Source of the DNA: Streptomyces echinatus
Lineage (GTDB): Bacteria; Actinomycetota; Actinomycetes; Streptomycetales; Streptomycetaceae
DNA: 64,000 nucleotides
Assembly: GCF_014203595.1 (NCBI RefSeq)
Contig: NZ_JACHJK010000001.1
Location: 126,582-190,581 of the forward strand
Reading direction: 5' to 3'
The notes beneath the pieces were generated by a model. It was given only the letters and a program-made list of their open reading frames with translations, was not told the origin of the DNA and made no database searches. This document shows, in pieces, positions 61,044 to 64,000 of the stretch. Both the position numbers and the translations under genes were made by a program. Within the stretch, counting starts at the first letter, position 1, and every line of letters starts with the position of its first letter.

Positions 61044-61827
61044 CCGCAAGGCCAGGTGGGCCGTGTGGGCGGTGTTCCTCGTCCTCTTCCTGCTGCTGTT
61101 CGCGCTGCCCCTCCTCGTCGTCCTCGGCGCCTCCTTCGCCACTCACTGGTCCGGCGTCCTGCCCTCGGGCATGACCACCGCCAACTACCGCGTCGCCACC
61201 CGGGGCGAGGCCCTGGAGGCACTCACCACCAGCCTGGTCACGGCCGCCGTCGCCAGCCTGCTCGCGCTGACCGTCGGCACCTGGGCCGCGCTCGCCGGGG
61301 CGGCCCTGAGGAAGCGGTACCGGCGCCTGCTGGACGCCCTGTTCGTCCTGCCGGTCGCCGTGCCCTCGGTGGTGGTCGGACTCTCGGTCCTGGTGGCGTT
61401 CTCCCAGCCGCCGCTGCTGCTCAACGGCACCCGGTGGATCGTGATCGTCGCCCACACGGTGCTGGTCACGGCCTTCGCCCACCAGTCGGTGTCGGCGGCC
61501 CTCGCCCGCCTCGACCCGGCCTTCGAACAGGCCGCCGCCTCCCTCGGCGCCCGGCCCTCCTACGTCCTCCTGCGGGTGCGGCTGCCGCTGCTGCTGCCCT
61601 CGCTCACCGCCGCCGCCGGCCTCTGCCTCGCGCTCTCCATGGGCGAGCTGAGCGCCACGATGATGCTCTACCCGCCCGACTGGACCCCGCTGCCCGTCCT
61701 GATCTACGCGGCCACCGACCGGGGTGCCCTGTTCACCGGGTCCGCCGTCGCCGTGGTCCTCATGGCCGCGACGCTGCTCGTCCTCCTCGCCGTCTCCCGG
61801 GTCCGCACCCGGGCGTCGTACCGCTGA
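61030..61827 (+). CDS. ABC importer permease 2 (PhnV-like)
   Basis: A 265-residue permease with six helices, EAA loop FEQAAASLGARPSYVLLRVR. GTG start (VLVHSRKARWAVWAV) inside the end of the previous gene. It should form a heterodimeric channel with permease 1. Typical of binding-protein-dependent importers of the PhnV/PotC branch. Confidence 0.87.
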   Translation: MLVHSRKARWAVWAVFLVLFLLLFALPLLVVLGASFATHWSGVLPSGMTTANYRVATRGEALEALTTSLVTAAVASLLALTVGTWAALAGAALRKRYRRLLDALFVLPVAVPSVVVGLSVLVAFSQPPLLLNGTRWIVIVAHTVLVTAFAHQSVSAALARLDPAFEQAAASLGARPSYVLLRVRLPLLLPSLTAAAGLCLALSMGELSATMMLYPPDWTPLPVLIYAATDRGALFTGSAVAVVLMAATLLVLLAVSRVRTRASYR

Positions 61828-61874
61828 CACCTCCTCCCCGAACGCCTTTCACCACGCCAGGAGTTGGCCTCGCC

Positions 61875-62930
61875 ATGCCCAGAAACCGCCTCCCGCTCGC
61901 CGTAGCCCTCGCCCTGCTCGCCACCCCCGGACTGTCCGCCTGCGGCGGCTCCTCCGCCGCCTCCGACGCCAAGGTCGTCACCGTCTACAGCGCCGACGGC
62001 CTCAAGGGCGAGAACGGCGACGGCTGGTACGACCAGGTCTTCGAGGACTTCGAGAAGCAGACCGGCATCAAGGTCGAGTACGTCGAGGGCGGCTCCGGCG
62101 AGATGGTGCAGCGCGCCGTCCGCGAGAAGAGCAACCCGCAGGCCGACGTGCTCGTCACCCTGCCGCCCTTCATCCAGCAGGCCGGCAGCAAGGGCCTGCT
62201 GCAGAAGTACGCGCCCAAGGGGTCCGACCAGGTCAGCGGGGCCGACAAGGCCGCCGACGGCACCTGGACCTCCGTCGTCAACAACTACTTCGGCTTCGTC
62301 TACAACAAGAAGGAGCTGAAGCAGGCGCCCCGGACGTGGGACGAACTGCTCGACGGCACGTACAAGAACAAGCTGCAGTACTCCACCCCGGGTGTGGCCG
62401 GCGACGGCACCGCGGTGCTCATCAAGGCGATCCACGACTTCGGCGGCAAGGACCAGGCGCTCGCCTACCTGAAGAAGCTCCAGGCCAACAACGTCGGCCC
62501 GTCCGCCTCCACCGGCAAGCTCGCCCCCAAGGTCGACAAGGGCGAACTGCTCGTCGCCAACGGTGATGTGCAGATGAACTACGCCCAGACCAAGACCATG
62601 CCCAACCTCGGCATCTGGTTCCCGGCCGGCACCGCAGGCAAGCCCACCACCTTCGCCCTGCCGTACGCGGCCGGCCTGGTCACCAAGGCGCCGCACAGCG
62701 AGAACGGCAGGAAGCTGCTCGACTTCATGCTCGCGCAGCGGCAGCAGCGGGAGGTCAGCGAGATCGGCGGCGGGTTCAGCGCCCGCCAGGACGTCAAGGC
62801 CACCGACGCCAACGCCATCGCGCTGACCCGGCTGATGGACGGCGTCGAGGTCTTCGAGCCGGACTGGGACGACATCGACAAGAACCTCGCCTCGTACGTC
62901 GAGGACTGGAAGTCCGCGACCGGCAGCTGA
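61875..62930 (+). CDS. ABC importer substrate-binding lipoprotein (PhnS-like)
   Basis: A 351-residue lipoprotein: LALLATPGLSACGG is the lipobox (Cys23). The mature protein has the two-lobe type II binding fold of the iron/polyamine/phosphonate family: VVTVYSADGLKGENGDGWYD, VEYVEGGSGEMVQRA, WTSVVNNYFGFVYNKKELKQ, YSTPGVAGDGTAVLI. The Ser/Gly/Thr loops suit a phosphonate or phosphate headgroup. Its CAGGAG ribosome site and 47-base gap suggest stronger expression than the permeases. Confidence 0.87.
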   Translation: MPRNRLPLAVALALLATPGLSACGGSSAASDAKVVTVYSADGLKGENGDGWYDQVFEDFEKQTGIKVEYVEGGSGEMVQRAVREKSNPQADVLVTLPPFIQQAGSKGLLQKYAPKGSDQVSGADKAADGTWTSVVNNYFGFVYNKKELKQAPRTWDELLDGTYKNKLQYSTPGVAGDGTAVLIKAIHDFGGKDQALAYLKKLQANNVGPSASTGKLAPKVDKGELLVANGDVQMNYAQTKTMPNLGIWFPAGTAGKPTTFALPYAAGLVTKAPHSENGRKLLDFMLAQRQQREVSEIGGGFSARQDVKATDANAIALTRLMDGVEVFEPDWDDIDKNLASYVEDWKSATGS

Positions 62931-62989
62931 GCCCTCCGGGGGTTCGGCCGCCCCACTGGTCCCGCCGTCCGAATCCGACCCGCCGTCGT

Positions 62990-63018
62990 GGCCGGTCGCG
63001 CAGTTCCCCGCGCCCCTG
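62990..63018 (+). repeat. Dispersed GGTCGCGCAGTTCCCCGCGCC repeat (copy 2)
   Basis: GGTCGCGCAGTTCCCCGCGC followed by CCCTGGGG, matching the copy near 50741 with one mismatch. Noncoding, between the binding-protein gene and the last gene. Confidence 0.55.
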
Positions 63019-63108
63019 GGGCGCTGGTGCCGTACCGCCCCTGGTTCTGCCGGGGGCGGTGTCATGCCCGCGCGTGCACGTTCATCCCTTCATCTACGGA
63101 GGTCCTCC

Positions 63109-64000
63109 GTGTCGTCCCGCATGTCCCGTCGTACCTTCCTCGTCTCCGCCGCCGCCGTGGCGGCGGCCGCCGGACCGGTCACCGGTGCCGCCCGTGCGGC
63201 CGCCCGCACCCCCAAGGTGCTGGTCATCGGCCTGGACGGCGCCCTGCTCAGCCGCATCAAGGACGCCGACGCGCCGAACCTGGACGCCCTGACGGCCGCC
63301 GGCCTCACCGCACCCAGCAGCATCTACGCCAACCCGCTCGCCCCCACCCTGTCCGGCCCCGGCTGGTCGACGATCATCACCGGTGTCTGGCCCGACAAGC
63401 ACAACGTCAAGGACAACAACTTCACCGGCGCCCGGTTCACGCAGTACCCGGACTTCCTCACCCGGGCCGAGACGGCCCGGCCCGCCCTGTCCACCTACGC
63501 CGTCGCCTCCTGGAACCCGATCACCGACACGGTCTTCTCGGCGAAGGTCGACACCCGCGTCTCCACGCCGGGCGCCGAGTACGACACCGGCACCACCTCT
63601 CGCGCGGTCGCGCGGCTGCGGGACGGCGACCCGGACGCGGTCTTCGTCCACCTCGACAACATCGACCACGCCGGCCACAGCTACGGCGCCGCCTCCCCGC
63701 AGTACCTGGACGCCATCCACGGCGCCGACGCCCAGGTCGGCCAGATCGTGGCCGCCGTGAAGGCCCGGCCCACCTATTCCGCCGAGGACTGGCTGATCAT
63801 GGTCACCGCCGACCACGGCCACACCGACACCGGCGGCCACGGCGGCTCCACCCTCCAGGAACGGCAGACCTTCCTCATCGCCACCGGCCCGACGCTCGCG
63901 CCCGGATCGGTGCGGTACGACGTGAAGATGCCGGACGTCGCCGCCTCCGCCCTCGCCCACCTCGGCATCGCGATCGACCCCGCCTGGGACCTGGACGGCC
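63109..64000 (+). CDS. Tat-exported alkaline phosphatase superfamily protein, 3' end outside window
   Basis: The first 297 residues are visible. GTG start (VSSRMSRRTFLVSAAAVAAA) with GGAGG six bases ahead; SRRTFL is a twin-arginine signal. The phosphatase/NPP fold: VLVIGLDGALLSR (metal Asp), APTLSGPGWSTIITG (Thr nucleophile), VHLDNIDHAGHSYG and TADHGHTDTGGHGG (metal ligands). Such enzymes act on phosphodiesters, phosphonates or nucleotides outside the membrane. Position behind the phosphonate importer suggests it releases phosphate or a phosphonate from an external ester. No stop before the edge. Confidence 0.85.
   Translation, partial: MSSRMSRRTFLVSAAAVAAAAGPVTGAARAAARTPKVLVIGLDGALLSRIKDADAPNLDALTAAGLTAPSSIYANPLAPTLSGPGWSTIITGVWPDKHNVKDNNFTGARFTQYPDFLTRAETARPALSTYAVASWNPITDTVFSAKVDTRVSTPGAEYDTGTTSRAVARLRDGDPDAVFVHLDNIDHAGHSYGAASPQYLDAIHGADAQVGQIVAAVKARPTYSAEDWLIMVTADHGHTDTGGHGGSTLQERQTFLIATGPTLAPGSVRYDVKMPDVAASALAHLGIAIDPAWDLDG

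Overview
The window is high-GC actinobacterial DNA and almost certainly Streptomyces. Evidence: GTG starts and GNN/NNC-biased codons throughout, clpS followed by a DUF2017 gene, the mec-cysO-cysM sulfur-carrier operon, DasR-type operators in front of N-acetylglucosamine PTS genes, XRE/DUF397/ATP-binding trios, a class E sortase with an LAxTG substrate, and many secreted or lipoprotein genes. From memory, the order clpS - permease - mec - cysO - cysM - MBL hydrolase - nagE2/nagE1/nagF - rph - ABC - class A PBP - bcp - rdgB resembles the S. coelicolor chromosome core around SCO2890-SCO2920. Species cannot be told from the sequence alone.

Layout. 0-5 kb: end of an M6 metalloprotease, a small hypothetical gene, and the NAD salvage pair pncA/pncB on the minus strand. 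5-10.5 kb: clpS and DUF2017, an amino acid permease, then sulfur assimilation: mec (JAMM peptidase), a probable leaderless cysteine leader peptide, cysO and cysM, followed by a lipoprotein. 10.5-16.6 kb: membrane-anchored PemK-like protein, MBL-fold hydrolase (probable cyclic-nucleotide phosphodiesterase type), the divergent GlcNAc PTS genes nagE2, nagE1 and nagF with dre operators, then rph and a lipoprotein. 16.6-28.2 kb: a DUF1707 protein and a three-gene ABC exporter on the minus strand, a very large class A penicillin-binding protein, a guanidinium exporter under a guanidine-III riboswitch, a GroES-like gene, DUF3618, bcp, two tandem HNH endonucleases beside an unusual tRNA-like gene, and rdgB. 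28.2-37.2 kb: SGNH hydrolase, DUF445, an MFS transporter, a GlxA-type regulator, membrane proteins and an hsp20-DUF2267 pair.

37.2-44.2 kb is an accessory island with less extreme codon bias: a ParB-like DUF6551 gene, a DUF397/Scr1-type regulator pair with a divergent ATP-binding protein, and a 1048-residue PLD-helicase-DUF3427 protein. The island is bracketed by two inverted copies of a roughly 140-base cloverleaf-like element whose stems covary between copies. This is the strongest candidate in the window for something undescribed.

44.2-56.2 kb: SEC-C/TPR protein, class E sortase, HxlR regulator with divergent MFS pump and paired 17-bp operators, a YidC/Oxa1 paralogue, a FAH-family enzyme, a Gfo/Idh - UPF0303 operon divergent from a ROK regulator, a minisatellite, small secreted proteins (one broken by a frameshift) and an LAGTG-anchored surface protein. 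56.3-64 kb: a phosphonate (probably 2-aminoethylphosphonate or N-alkyl derivative) uptake and breakdown cluster: GntR regulator, FAD oxidase, PhnX-like hydrolase, complete ABC importer, and the start of a Tat-exported alkaline-phosphatase-superfamily enzyme cut by the right edge.
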